Assembly: GCA_028571685.1 (NCBI GenBank)
Contig: CM053146.1
Location: forward strand, 117,155,431 to 117,219,430
From: Heterohyrax brucei
Lineage: Eukaryota; Chordata; Mammalia; Hyracoidea; Procaviidae
Length of the DNA: 64,000 bases
Direction of reading: 5' to 3'
Positions 20,141-30,504 of the stretch are shown piece by piece. Every line of letters starts with the position of its first letter. Within the stretch, counting starts at the first letter, position 1. The translations under genes and the position numbers were made by a program. The notes under the pieces are model-generated. The model saw only the letters and a list, made by a program, of their open reading frames with translations. It did no database searches and was not told where the DNA came from.

Positions 20141-22572
20141 GGGGGTAGGCAGCAATGACAAAGATTGAAAGAGATAGGAAAAGATTCCTCTTGTTAGAGT
20201 AATTAATTAGTTGGATTTATATGAGGAGACAGGAGGGAAGAAGCCAGGCTGTGTCCTATATTAATAACTCACTTGGGAGAAGCCAGATTGGATTGAAAGC
20301 AAAAAAGCAGGGTGGGTGGCAGGGGTACATCACACTGCCACATAAAAGCAGCAGCCTTAGTTGTCCTCTTTATCCTCCATCACCTCAACATACACAAACA
20401 CGCGTCCTCATTCCTAACATGAAAATGATGTCATCTTTCTTTTTGACTCGCCATCCAGACTACATTAATCCCCTGCAGCGTGAGGGCCAGCAGGAGGCTG
20501 CTTAAGGGACTTCAGCCCTGTGAATAAATGATGACCTCGTGGCTGGGGGCGGCAGCCTAGATCTAGTCAGGATGCATTAAAGCAATTAGCTGCCAGAGGA
20601 GCGAGAGCGCAAGTTCCAGTCCCCAAGAAGGAGCAGGCCCCGCTTGGAGCAGAACAAGGAGCTGTGCACCCAAGGGCTGGAAAGAGCCTCCAAGAGCCGC
20701 GGCTGTACCCCCAGCCTTGTTTGGTACACTTATGGAAGACTACAGGAGAGCACTAATAGTTTTGGCACAGACGTTACCAAATCATAGTTTGCAAACTAGT
20801 GTCTCACTGGTTGAATCTGGCCCATGGATACATTCTGCTTGGCCTACCATTCCTTTGGGCTAGTATTTTAAAAAATAAAGAGACTGTATTGAAAAAGGTG
20901 CATTTCTAGATTGTCTTGAACAACCAGTAATCCTGGAAACCCTGGGCCTACATTCCTGCATGGCCCCAGTTCCCTGGAGTTGAGTATCACCTTTCTTCTT
21001 ACATAAGCCATATGCTTTCTAGCTTGGCTGAGTCCCCCCAGTCCTTGTTAACTTAGTCCCATCCAATTTGACTCATTCCATTGACTTATTTAAGTCATCT
21101 GTCTCACTTTCCATAGGCACTTGAGCTTGTTACCTCTACTTTAAATGCCTTTTGAGTGAGGTGCAACCAGAGATATAAGCTTAAATTCTAGAGCACACAG
21201 ACCTTCCCCAATTTCTCAGTTGCTACTCCTGAAATGTTGGTCTCTAGGCTTGTATGAGGCTTTACTATAAAAGCTCCCACTGCTCTTTGTGAGGATGCCA
21301 CCCTCACAGATGAGAGATGAGGAATACACACGTTCCTCAGTTTCAACCTGCTTGGGCACAGCAGCCATGAACATCATTTTACATTCAGCGACAACTGCAG
21401 TTTTGGACAGCGTTCATGCCCGTCACTTTAAGAACAGCCAAGAATAGCACAAGCTAAATAAATGCCAGCCAGAGCATCCTCAGAGATCCAGAAACTGCTT
21501 GGCATGTTCTATGACACTCACCTCATGGTGCAATGAGAGTCAGAAACAGCCCAAACATGCAAGAACTGCAGAGTCAAGGTCATGGCTCTGATTTCTCTTA
21601 ACAGGCCCCAGCCCCTTTCCACATTATTGCCTGCTTATTTAAATCAGTAAAGCTTTGCTGAGTTCATCCTCTTGTGCAGGTGAGTTTCCAGTTGGAAATG
21701 CAACATAAAGACAAAAGAAAGATGTCCTATGGCTTGAAGAAACAAATCACGTTTTCTATGAGTGTTCCTCCTCCTTTTTCTCCCCTCTCTCCAAACCCTC
21801 AGAGGCTTTTCTCCTTCTTGCTTTTAATCTGCCTTTCTCTCCTTCCTAATCACTTAGTGCAAATGGAATGTAGTGCTAAGTGGCTGCCCCCGCCCCCTCT
21901 CAGCTGCGCCACGTTTGGGAGCTTCTAGCTGCCATCTCCCAGCCTGCTCTTGGCATAGGAGCTCTGTGGTAACAACCTCTTTGCTTAAAACTAGAGGACA
22001 AAGCAGGTTTTTAAAGGATGGCTTAGGAACCTGTGTGACTACAGTGCCCCCAAAAAGACCACAGTGGAAAGTACCTGGTACAAGGTCAGAAAATGAATAA
22101 TTCAAACTTTCTTCACATGCTGAATTAACCTTGGCTTATTTCATGCTTCCCCACCCCCATCACCCCAACTTTTGCTGCTTCCGTCTGGAGCTGGTTGGAT
22201 TCATCCAGGTGTGCATTTTAATCCCTCTAGGAAACTTTTTCTGCTCTATTTGGATTACTGAAAGGGAGAGTAATTGAGTAAGTGTAGGCTCACTGTAGAT
22301 CTATAGCCTACAGCGGCCAGTACCATCACACCTGTGTGAAATGACTGCCAACTATCCTTCCTCCAGAGGCTAAAGCAACTTGAATTTAGAAAACATTCCT
22401 GTTCCTACAGTCCCAGCACTTACTTTCTCTAAATATGCCCCACCAATTTCTTTACGCAGGTCACCATCACCAATAACAACAACCTTCTTCACCCCAGCAA
22501 AACAATTAAAATCCCCTCTGCTGACTCAGCTCACTGGAAGGCAGGCAGATAATAACAACTCCAATCTGCTTA
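20141..22572. other. No gene supported; possible hAT-type relic
   Basis: About 2.4 kb. 20570-20715 is GC-rich ('gaggagcgagagcgcaag', 'agagccgcggctg') and ends in no clear frame. 20785-20935 ('agtttgcaaactagtg', 'ttgaatctggcccatgg') vaguely recalls MER-type hAT relics; not claimed. Frames at 20221-20505 and 21674-21928 lack domains. Confidence 0.4.
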
Positions 22573-22698
22573 AGGAAACTCTGGTGGCGTGGTGGTTAAG
22601 AGCTAACTGCTAACTAAAAGCTCAGTAGTTCAAATCCACCAGGCGCCCCTTGGTTGCTATGAGTCAGAATCAATTCTACAGTAATGGGTGTTTTTATC
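22573..22698 (+). repeat. Afrotherian SINE, internally deleted
   Basis: 'aaggaaactctggtggcgtg', 'caaatccaccaggcgcccc', then straight to 'gttgctatgagtcagaatc'. The middle 'ggaaactctatggggc...cctatagg' block is missing. Confidence 0.88.
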
Positions 22699-23158
22699 TG
22701 CTTTAAAACCACCTTTCATATTCCACAGGGCATTTATAGAGTACAGCGTATCTTTTCCCTCTCATCACAGACATAAACCCATACAAAGAAGGAAGGTTTG
22801 TGAAAGGTGCGTTTTCACTGAAATTGTTCTTCCCTGATAGACTTGGCAGCAAGAGATACAGCTGGTCAGAAAACAAGACGTGCACGCGTGTAGGACTGCC
22901 TAACAGCAAGATGCAAACATGTCTGCCTACACAGCTTGATTTTCTTGGTTGCGCTGTGAAATAAACACTGTATCTTAAGGGCAATCTCATTGCAAGGAGA
23001 TGATGGAGTCTGAGGCAAAAGGAACTCTGTATTTTACCTTAAGAAGTTTGTTCTTGTCGTTACGGTAGGGCTCATTTCTATAAAAATTCTTCCAGCACTG
23101 TTCTAGAGAAATTTTTGGAAGTAGAAGTGTTCTCTATCTGCACTGTCCAATATGGTAG
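22699..23158. other. No gene or recognised repeat
   Basis: A 95-codon minus frame (22703-22990) has no domain. Confidence 0.45.
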
Positions 23159-23350
23159 CCACTAGCTCTGATGGCATAATGGTTAAACTCCCAGCTGCTA
23201 ACTGAAGAGTCAGCTTTGGGAGCCTACCCACTTCTCCACAGAAGGAAAGATCGTACAGATTACAGCCTAGGAAACCTGAGGGGCAGTTCTGTCCTGTCCT
23301 AGAGGATCACTGTGAGTCTGAGTCATCTCAGCAGCTAGCAACAACAGCCA
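23159..23350 (+). repeat. Long-form afrotherian SINE
   Basis: 'actagctctgatggcataat', 'ggttaaactcccagctgc', 'cacagaaggaaagatcg', 'cagcctaggaaacctgagg', tail 'gcagctagcaacaacagcc'. This RTE-like 'ctaacaacaac' ending differs from the short form's (TTTGG)n ending. Confidence 0.8.
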
Positions 23351-23513
23351 CATAGGATCACTGAGCATTCTCAGTTGCGGCTGGTGTGATTGAGGAACTG
23401 CATCTTTTATTTCAGTTTTAGTTTAAATAGTCACAAGTGGCAAGTAGTACTGGACATCTCAGACTTAGATGATTAGACATGTCTCTGTTCATTTTTTTTC
23501 TTTGTGTATGTGT

Positions 23514-23662
23514 GTAAACCCTGGTAGTGTAGTGGCTAAGTGCTGTATCTGCTAACCGAAAGGACCTGCCAGCCACTCCTTGGAAACACTATGGACCAGT
23601 TCTACTCTGTCCTATAGGGTTGCCAAGAGTCGGAATCGACTCAACGGCAGTGGGTTTTGGAT
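23514..23662 (+). repeat. Afrotherian tRNA-derived SINE
   Basis: 'gtaaaccctggtagtgtagt', 'ggctaagtgctgtatctgc', 'gagtcggaatcgactcaac', 'ggcagtgggttttgg'. Flanked on both sides by TG-rich sequence that could be a target duplication. Confidence 0.92.
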
Positions 23663-23714
23663 GTGTGTATGTTGTGTGTGTGTGTGTTAAGCAACCTTAA
23701 GTACATGTATCTCT

Positions 23715-23751
23715 AAGGTTCACACACTTGGCTGGCTTGGCAAGGTTCACA
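23715..23751 (+). mobile_element. Tail-only micro-insertion, 17 bp, with perfect 10-bp TSD
   Basis: The insert 'cacttggctggcttggc' (23725-23741) is flanked by 'aaggttcaca' at 23715-23724 and 23742-23751, identical over 10 bp. The 17-bp core matches the terminal part of the insert at 12427-12480 with its TTGGC/TGGC units in a different order. It contains only the very end of the element. Confidence 0.65.
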
Positions 23752-23869
23752 AACACTTTCTCTACAAATTCCTTAGATATTATCAACAACGAAGAGGGAA
23801 AGAAATAACCTTTGGATAAACTTCTATAAGACAGCAGTCTTGGGGAAAGTACTGTCACACATGTACCTC

Positions 23870-24030
23870 ACATATGGTTATCGAAGCCTTACAACTCTGC
23901 TATAAATGGTTTTGTGCCCGTTTTATACCTGAAGAATCTGAAGCAGATGAGTTTTAGTAAATGCCCTAAACTCATAACATTAATAGTTTGTCAAACTGGA
24001 ATTTGAATCTTTGCATTCCTAGTATCATTT
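23870..24030 (-). repeat. MIR/L2 relic
   Basis: 'gcctta caactctgctata'-type spacing, then 'acctgaagaatctgaagcag', 'gtaaatgccctaaactcat' and 'aactggaatttgaatctttg' follow antisense MIR/L2 order. Diverged. Confidence 0.45.
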
Positions 24031-24237
24031 TTATCACAAATCAGTGGTGTTATTCCCCAAGTTACCTTCACTTTACAGAGAGGGAAAACAAATTATTAAT
24101 TACAGAAGTAAGTCAAGGGTAAATGGCATAGAGGTTTGTGGTCTTTGGTTACAAGTTTCTTTTGGATCCAAGTGAACTTTGAAAGAGTTCAGCAAAGGAA
24201 CAGCCAGTGAACTTATTCCTTGGTGCCAAGAGTGTGA

Positions 24238-24405
24238 CAAAACCCATTACCATCAAATGGATTCCAGCTCAGAGTGACCGTATAGGACAGAGTAGAACTG
24301 CCCCATAGAGTTTCCAAGGAGCAGCTGGTAGAATCCAACTGCCAGCCTTCGGTCAGCCTCTGTAGCTCCCTGTAGCTCTTAATAACCGTGCCACCAAGGC
24401 TCTCA
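24238..24405 (-). repeat. Afrotherian tRNA-derived SINE
   Basis: 'acccattaccatcaaatgg', 'ggacagagtagaactgcccc', 'tttccaaggagcagctgg', 'taaccgtgccaccaaggctc'. Minus strand, complete. Confidence 0.92.
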
Positions 24406-25799
24406 ACAGCATGTCAGACAGGTCTGAAATGACCAAAGATTTTTCTTATTGCTAGTGAAGGATATTTTGAAGACCTGCATGCATAAGAAAGGAGAAGCAG
24501 GAGGTATATAAACAGTGTCCCAAACAAGGAATCTAAGAGACTTCCAGAGAGAAATGTCTTACGATTGGGGGAGAAAGAACTCTTGGTCCAAAATAACTCA
24601 GTGATTAGACTTAGGAAAACTATCAAGGAAGATTTGGGTAAACCCCATTGAAGGAGTATATTTTCCCTTCACAAGCTACAGCTATGGTACTAGCTGGGAG
24701 GGTGGTGAGAGAAAGTCCGTCTCTGCTGGTAACCGTTCACCCTAGGAGTTTCCTAGAAGGTGGTGTTGATTCATAATTAGAGCTTCCTCTTCGGGTGGGG
24801 GTTTGTCTCCATTCCCAGTCCTGCAAAAACAGCTGATGGCTGGGAAGCTGCCACCTGGCATTCTCTCCAGAGAGAGTCTCAGCTGTTCTTGCGGTCTAGA
24901 ATTGTCACTTAGTTTAGTTTCCCAGGGTTGGGGGTGGGGTGGGAGGAAGGCGATGGGTCCACTTGGAAGGGGGAGATGACTGTCAGGCAGGCAGCTTTGT
25001 GCAGTGTGTGTCTGTCCCTACCAGGGCAGCCGGCTTCAGTTACTCCGGGTCCCTCACTGGTTGTTCACTTTCTACACCAATGGGCTCTGAGGTGACAAGT
25101 TCAATTCCCAGTTCTGTCAAACCTGCATTTTCTTCCCTGACCTACTTTTCCAGCTCTGCAGTGTTGGAACAATGCCGTGCTCTGTTCCCTGTTTAGACCC
25201 ATCCTTTGCTTGCGCTGGTGCAAAAGCCCGGGCCTTTGTAAGGTATTTGCCTTGAATCCTTGACAAACGTTAATGGAAACAGAAAAATCAAGAAGAAAAG
25301 AAACCCTCACTATAAAACAGAGTGCAGCTCTCCCACAGATGCCCAGATTTCCGAGGGAAAAAAGGCCCCTCACCCTTCAGTAGGGAACAAAATCTAAAGG
25401 CCATGCTTCTCTGTTAGGCGCCCTTCCCACCCCATCCCCAGACACAGTCAGGGGCAACGAAGGAAATGCCAAGAATGCTGCTGACCCCACCAGCATCAAA
25501 GAAGTTGCTGCTGCGTTTACTGGCTCTAACTGAAGCACAGTGAGGACTGCTCTCATCCACACCCCCTGAGAACTGCCCCTTGGGTTAACTGCCCTAGGAA
25601 AGAGCCCAAGATTTCACCAGAGCGCTTAAGTAATGATGGGTCCAGTTCCACTGAAAGCTTTCTGCTGTTGATGGCCACATGTGATTTACAAAGAGTGTGA
25701 CTAAGTGACATAAAGTAACATATATGAGGATTTTATGAGACCTGTAAAGTACTGTGCAAGTGTATGATAATCTGGCCCCAAAAGTGGTGAGTGGTATAA
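24406..25799. other. No gene or recognised repeat
   Basis: Moderately GC-rich around 24740-25200 with overlapping frames on both strands (24939-25196 plus, 25101-25373 minus). None shows a domain or convincing splice sites. Confidence 0.4.
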
Positions 25800-26175
25800 A
25801 ATAACAGTAAAACAATAGCTCACTGTGACTGACTGCTGTATGCCAGAATTGTTCTGCATGCTTTTACATGCATTAATGTCTATTTGCAACAAAACGCTAT
25901 GAGACAAATACTATCGTTAGCCCCACATTATAGTTGATGGTGTCCCTGGGTGGTACCAATGGTTAAGTTCAGTATGTTAGCAGTTCGAGTACACCCAGAA
26001 GTGCCTTGAAAGAAAGGTCTGACAATCTGCTTCCAAAAGTCAGGCACTGCAAATGCTATAGAGCGTAGTTAGCTGATACACAGGGAATTACCGTGTGTCA
26101 GAATTGACTTGAAGGTAACTGATTTGCATTTTTCTTTTAATTATTGTCACAGATGATAAGCTAGAGGGGTGAGGC
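25800..26175 (-). repeat. MIR/L2 relic containing a long-form SINE
   Basis: 'gctgtatgccagaattgttc', 'tttacatgcattaatgtc' and 'caaatactatcgttag' follow antisense L2/MIR. A plus-strand long-form SINE lies at about 25936-26130 ('gtgtccctgggtggtaccaa', 'gaaagaaaggtctgacaatc', 'gtgtcagaattgacttgaag'). Confidence 0.6.
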
Positions 26176-26184
26176 AGTGAAGAT

Positions 26185-26478
26185 TTGGTGGTGGAATTCT
26201 TGTCTTCCATATATGACTGGGTTTGTTCCCATTCAATCCATCTCATGCTAGGCTATTATCTGTCTCTAAGTAGAGGTTTGCATGTTGCTGAGCAGGTTTC
26301 CATAGAGTGCCCAGACTATAAGGGACTAGGAAGAAAGGCGTGAAAACTAGTTGTTGAAAACTACATGGTTAACAATGGTCTGATCCCGAACCAATCACGG
26401 GGATTGCAGTATTTTTTTCCATTGCTCATGCAGTCTCCATGAGTTGAGGGTGACAATGGTGGCTAACAACAACAAGCT
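26185..26478 (+). repeat. Second afrotherian SINE family (tRNA-Gly-like head)
   Basis: The head 'tttggtggtggaattcttg' (A-box-like) and 'gggtttgttccc' (degraded B-box) resemble a glycine tRNA. The middle is 'gtagaggtttgcatgttgct' and 'taggaagaaaggcg'. The tail 'ggtggctaacaacaacaag' is the RTE-type ending. It differs from the common SINE in its head but shares the kind of tail. Confidence 0.7.
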
Positions 26479-26480
26479 AA

Positions 26481-27844
26481 GGGAAAGTGCTTGGTCAGCT
26501 AGTGGTCAGGCTGGAATACTCATCCAGATCGTTTTGCTCCAGAACCTGCACCTACTACCTCCAGCTTGGGCTCCACACCTCCACCTTGCTAACTGTATCC
26601 TCCCTTGCTTGCTCTCCCCACCTTCTCTACCTTACACTCCAAGAACAACTTGCTCTGCTGTGTCCTCTCTAAGCATTCCGATAGTCTTTTCCTCCATCCC
26701 ACCAACCCCCAGCCAAGATCACTCTGGCCTCGTTCCTCCACACAAACTTGGACCAACTCTCGGGAACACTGGAACACTCTCGACTTGTTTCATGAGTTTC
26801 CTTTCCTACAAGGAGTTGGACAATCATTTTTCAGACAACATCTTTGGAGAGCTTCCTGTGCAAGCCATAGATGGAGCCATGAGTGAGTTATCCTTCTCAT
26901 CTCTGCTGCTCTAGGAGTGAGTGTATAGTTAGTTTTGTCCAAGGAAGCATAAGGAAATCCACGGTTGGCTTCTGGGGAAGATTTCCCTTTCAGATAAAAG
27001 GAGAGATCCACAGAAAGAAAATATTTCTGGTTGCATCTCCATTCTTGTTTGGTTTGTTGCTGTGTGAGGACACAAAGCTTAGAAACAAAGCACCATCTCA
27101 CAACAGTGAGAGAAATCACATACTCTGACATATTCCGGCTAAAAATGTGGAAAGAAAAACTCTGGGAACTTGATGATGTCATTGAGCTGGTGGTGCATTA
27201 ATCCTGGAACTGCCAATTTCCAGATTTATGGTTATATAAAAATGTTAAGATTTGTATTAATCTACCAGTAGTTAGGTCTTCTGTTAGTAGCAGCTAAAAG
27301 CACGTGATAGTTATCTAAAAGCAGCCTTCCAGAAGGGTGTCCAGTGATGTCTCACTCTTCGCTGGTCACTGTCTCACACACCTACCTGCTCCTCTCCTCA
27401 GAAGTGCCCAGGAGTGACACTCTGTCCATCATCATACCTCGCTGCTGGTCTTTGCAGTTGCCATTCTTCTTCCAGGAAAACTGCTTTCCAGATATTCATA
27501 TAGCTGCTTCCTTTTCTTTACTGAAATAAAAAATCATCTTTTAGAACTTTGTGACCACTCAACCGTTAATAACTATCCAGGAATTCTCTGTCCTATATGC
27601 TGTGTATTTCCTTCACAAAACTTATTCTGTGTAAGCATCTTAGCCGTTTACATAATCTCTCCACTCTTGGGAGGCTTTGTCTGTTTCACTCATCTAAAAC
27701 ATTGACTGATTCATAGCAAGAGTCCAGAAGTTAGTATACATAATAATCACCTGTAGTATTTGTTATAAGGCTTCAGGGGTCTTTCTCCTCCTCCTCTTTT
27801 GAGTCGGCCTGATGCCTTTTATACTTTCAATGATGGTATATTGT
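26481..27844. other. No gene supported
   Basis: Holds the longest non-repeat open frame of the first 30 kb (26444-26914 plus, 156 codons). It begins inside the SINE tail, is rich in Pro/Ser/Leu, and overlaps open frames on both strands, so I treat it as chance. Confidence 0.45.
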
Positions 27845-28600
27845 TGGCTGCCATAAAGTCAGCTCCAACTCATGGTGACTCTGTATAACAGAGCAAAATG
27901 TTGCTCAGTTGTGTGCTGTCTTCATGATCTTTGATACATCTGAGCCGTTTGTTGTGGCTATTGTGTCAATCCATCCCAATGAAGGAAACCCTGATGGTGT
28001 AGTGGGTAATTGCTACAGCTCAAGTCTGCCAGGTGCTCCTTGGAATCTCTATGGAGCAGTTCTACTCTGTTCTATAGAGTCTCCATGAGTCGGCATCGAC
28101 TCAACAGCACTGGATTTGGTTTGGGTTGTTGGTATTCCAGTAAAGGTTTTCTTCATTTTCACTGACAGCCTCCTTTATCAGACATAAGTTCTTTTTCCAG
28201 GAATTGGTCTTTCCTAATGACTTGTCCAGAACAAATCTCACCAGCTTCACTTTTAAGGAGCGTTCTATTGTGTTTCTTCTAAGACTGATTTATTAGTTCT
28301 TCTGGAAGTCAATGGTATCCTCAACATTCTTCACCAACACTGTAATTTGATTGCATCAATTCTTCTTCTGTTTGTTTGTTTGTTTTGTTGTTTTGTTTTG
28401 TTTTCATTGTCCAGCTTTCACATACATATGAGGCAATTGAAACAACCATGTCCTGGGTCAGGTGCACATTAGTCCCCAAAGTGACCCAGATGAGCTTTTC
28501 TCCAATTTTACTTTTCCCATATTTTAAAATCACTGCTTATGTTGAACAGCTGAAGTCTTAGCTTGACATCTTCACTAAGGCTTTAGGATATCATTTTAAA
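27845..28600 (-). mobile_element. RTE LINE fragment interrupted by a SINE
   Basis: Antisense RTE: 'gttggctgccataaagtcag', 'ccgtttgttgtggctattgt', 'gtcaatccatccca' up to 27981, then from 28129 'gtattccagtaaaggttttc', 'ttgtccagctttcacatac', 'gtcagcttgacatcttc'-like sequence. A (TTTG)n run at 28374-28403 lies within it. No intact frame. Confidence 0.65.
27982..28128 (+). repeat. Afrotherian tRNA-derived SINE
   Basis: 'aggaaaccctgatggtgtag', 'gtctgccaggtgctccttgg', 'gagtcggcatcgactcaac', 'agcactggatttggtttggg'. Lacks about 20 bp around the B-box. Confidence 0.92.
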
Positions 28601-30504
28601 TTGGGATGCTTTGATGAAATAACAACATGAGGCTGTTTTTAAGCTTTTTGCTTTCATTTCACTAGATTATTATGGTGGTTTTCAGTCTTTCAGACATTTT
28701 AATCTATGCTTAATTATGCTCATTCTCAGAGACTCCTTAAAAGCCAATGACACAATTTTTAAAATCAGATAAATAATACGCATGAGGCCTCCTAGTACTT
28801 GAATAAAAGCTTGTTGGCTCAGCTGAAGAAAATGATTGTGAACATAGGGCCTAAGAAACAGAGGTTTCTTTAGCATCATTGCCTTCCCTTCTGGCACTCA
28901 CAGTCACGCAAAGGAACTCTTCAAAGCCTGGGAGGATGGAGTCTTTGCCGGATCTGTCCTCTAGCCTCTCTTCTCAGCTGCAATGGAACCTGCTAGACCT
29001 GGTTGCTCTTAGGAATCAGATTACCTTCAGAAGGTTAACAGTGGTCAATTTTCCTACAAAGTAGGCAACTTAACATCCATCTGGCAGCTTTGAAGAAAAA
29101 GGAAGAAGCTCTCCTGTCACTTTGTAATAACAATGACAATCACTGTAAGACTGGGGACATCCCTCTAGAACAATTCAGGGCCTTTGGGGTTGTGAATGAC
29201 TACTTATCTATATAGAACTTATTTACCCTTCTGCTAGGTTTTTGATTCTTCCCTTGTGACCAGTTTCAGAAGGACTATCAGTCGAGGTTCCTCATCCTAA
29301 TCTATCTGAGACATTGGCATGCCACCAAAGTGGGTTAATCTAGCCTCATAGGAATGTTAATCTTGAACAAGGGCAGAAGTCAAAGAACCTTCAACACAAC
29401 AGTACCTTCCAAATGACATTATTACTTCTGCTACTTGCGTTATCTGGATCCAATGCTTTCTAATACTTGGTCATTTGTTTTCCTTTTACTAAACAACCAC
29501 AACACATCCTTCCATTTACACTTTTTTTCTCTTGTGAGTTGCCAGCTTAATTTTCATAACTTGAAATAAAAGGATCTTAAATGACACAGTTCTTAAACAA
29601 TAAAGCCCAAGGCTTGACACCCGCTCCCCCCACTGAGGCCCTAGAATGTGTTCATGTTATACATTCTCTACCAGCTCTGGTAACCAGTGTGAAAAATGTC
29701 CAGATAGTCACAAAAAAGAAAAAGCTGGGTCACTTCTCTCCATGGTCTTCCATGTAATGCTCTGGTAGAAAACATAAATTGCAATTGCAGAGACTAAGTG
29801 AAAAAGAATCTAAGGGGAAAAAAAATCTGTCTTAAACACCATGAATGAAATAAAGGAAACTGTGTTCATAGCACCTGACTCACATGATTACTGTGGGTCA
29901 GCCACCAATATGTAGATGGAAGGAAAATAATTGGCATAAGCTCCTTGAAATTTCTGCCTACAGGCTCCCCAAGGAGGCTGTGGGGAGATTCAGATAGCAT
30001 TTGAACAGTCAGAGCTTAGTAATGAGAACTGACATTTCCATGTGTAGTACAAAAGACTCTTCCCTCCTGAAACCATGAAAAGTACTTTAATCAGTCAAAA
30101 AGTTGCTGCCATAAAAAAAAAAAAAAAAAATGGCAGAGATAAAATAACCCCCTCATTTATGGTTTCTCTGCCACTGCTATGCCCAGCTGTTATAAATGTA
30201 CAAACCCCAGTGGCATGCTCTGTACCTACCTTATTAATACCGCTTGTTCATTGCTATGCCAGAACCTCTAGCTAGTTAACAGAAAACCTGAGTTGAAGGT
30301 TGCCTTGGCTTCAAGTTGCTTATGCACACATCTCATATTTCATGTGTTAGAACCTACCTCCATGGCTCAAATCACTCAGTAAGCCTATAAAGTGGGGAAT
30401 GGGCTTTAAATTGCCTGTCTCTTCACTAACAGGTTCAATTCTTGGGTGCCTGAAGAATATCTGATAAGTTGTAAACTAAAAACAACCATCACAAAGAAAC
30501 ATAA
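28601..30504. other. No gene or recognised repeat
   Basis: About 1.9 kb, AT-rich, with an A18 run at 30113-30130. Nothing coding is supported. Confidence 0.45.

Noticed and set aside
20785-20935. hAT/MER-type DNA transposon
   Set aside because: Only two short motifs are suggestive; no terminal inverted repeats or 8-bp duplication found.
26185-26260. A functional glycine tRNA gene
   Set aside because: The tRNA-like head is degenerate, lacks a closed acceptor stem and continues into a SINE body.
26444-26914. 156-codon plus-strand frame, Pro/Ser/Leu-rich
   Set aside because: It starts inside a SINE tail, has no domain, overlaps open frames on both strands, and its composition follows a CT-rich stretch.
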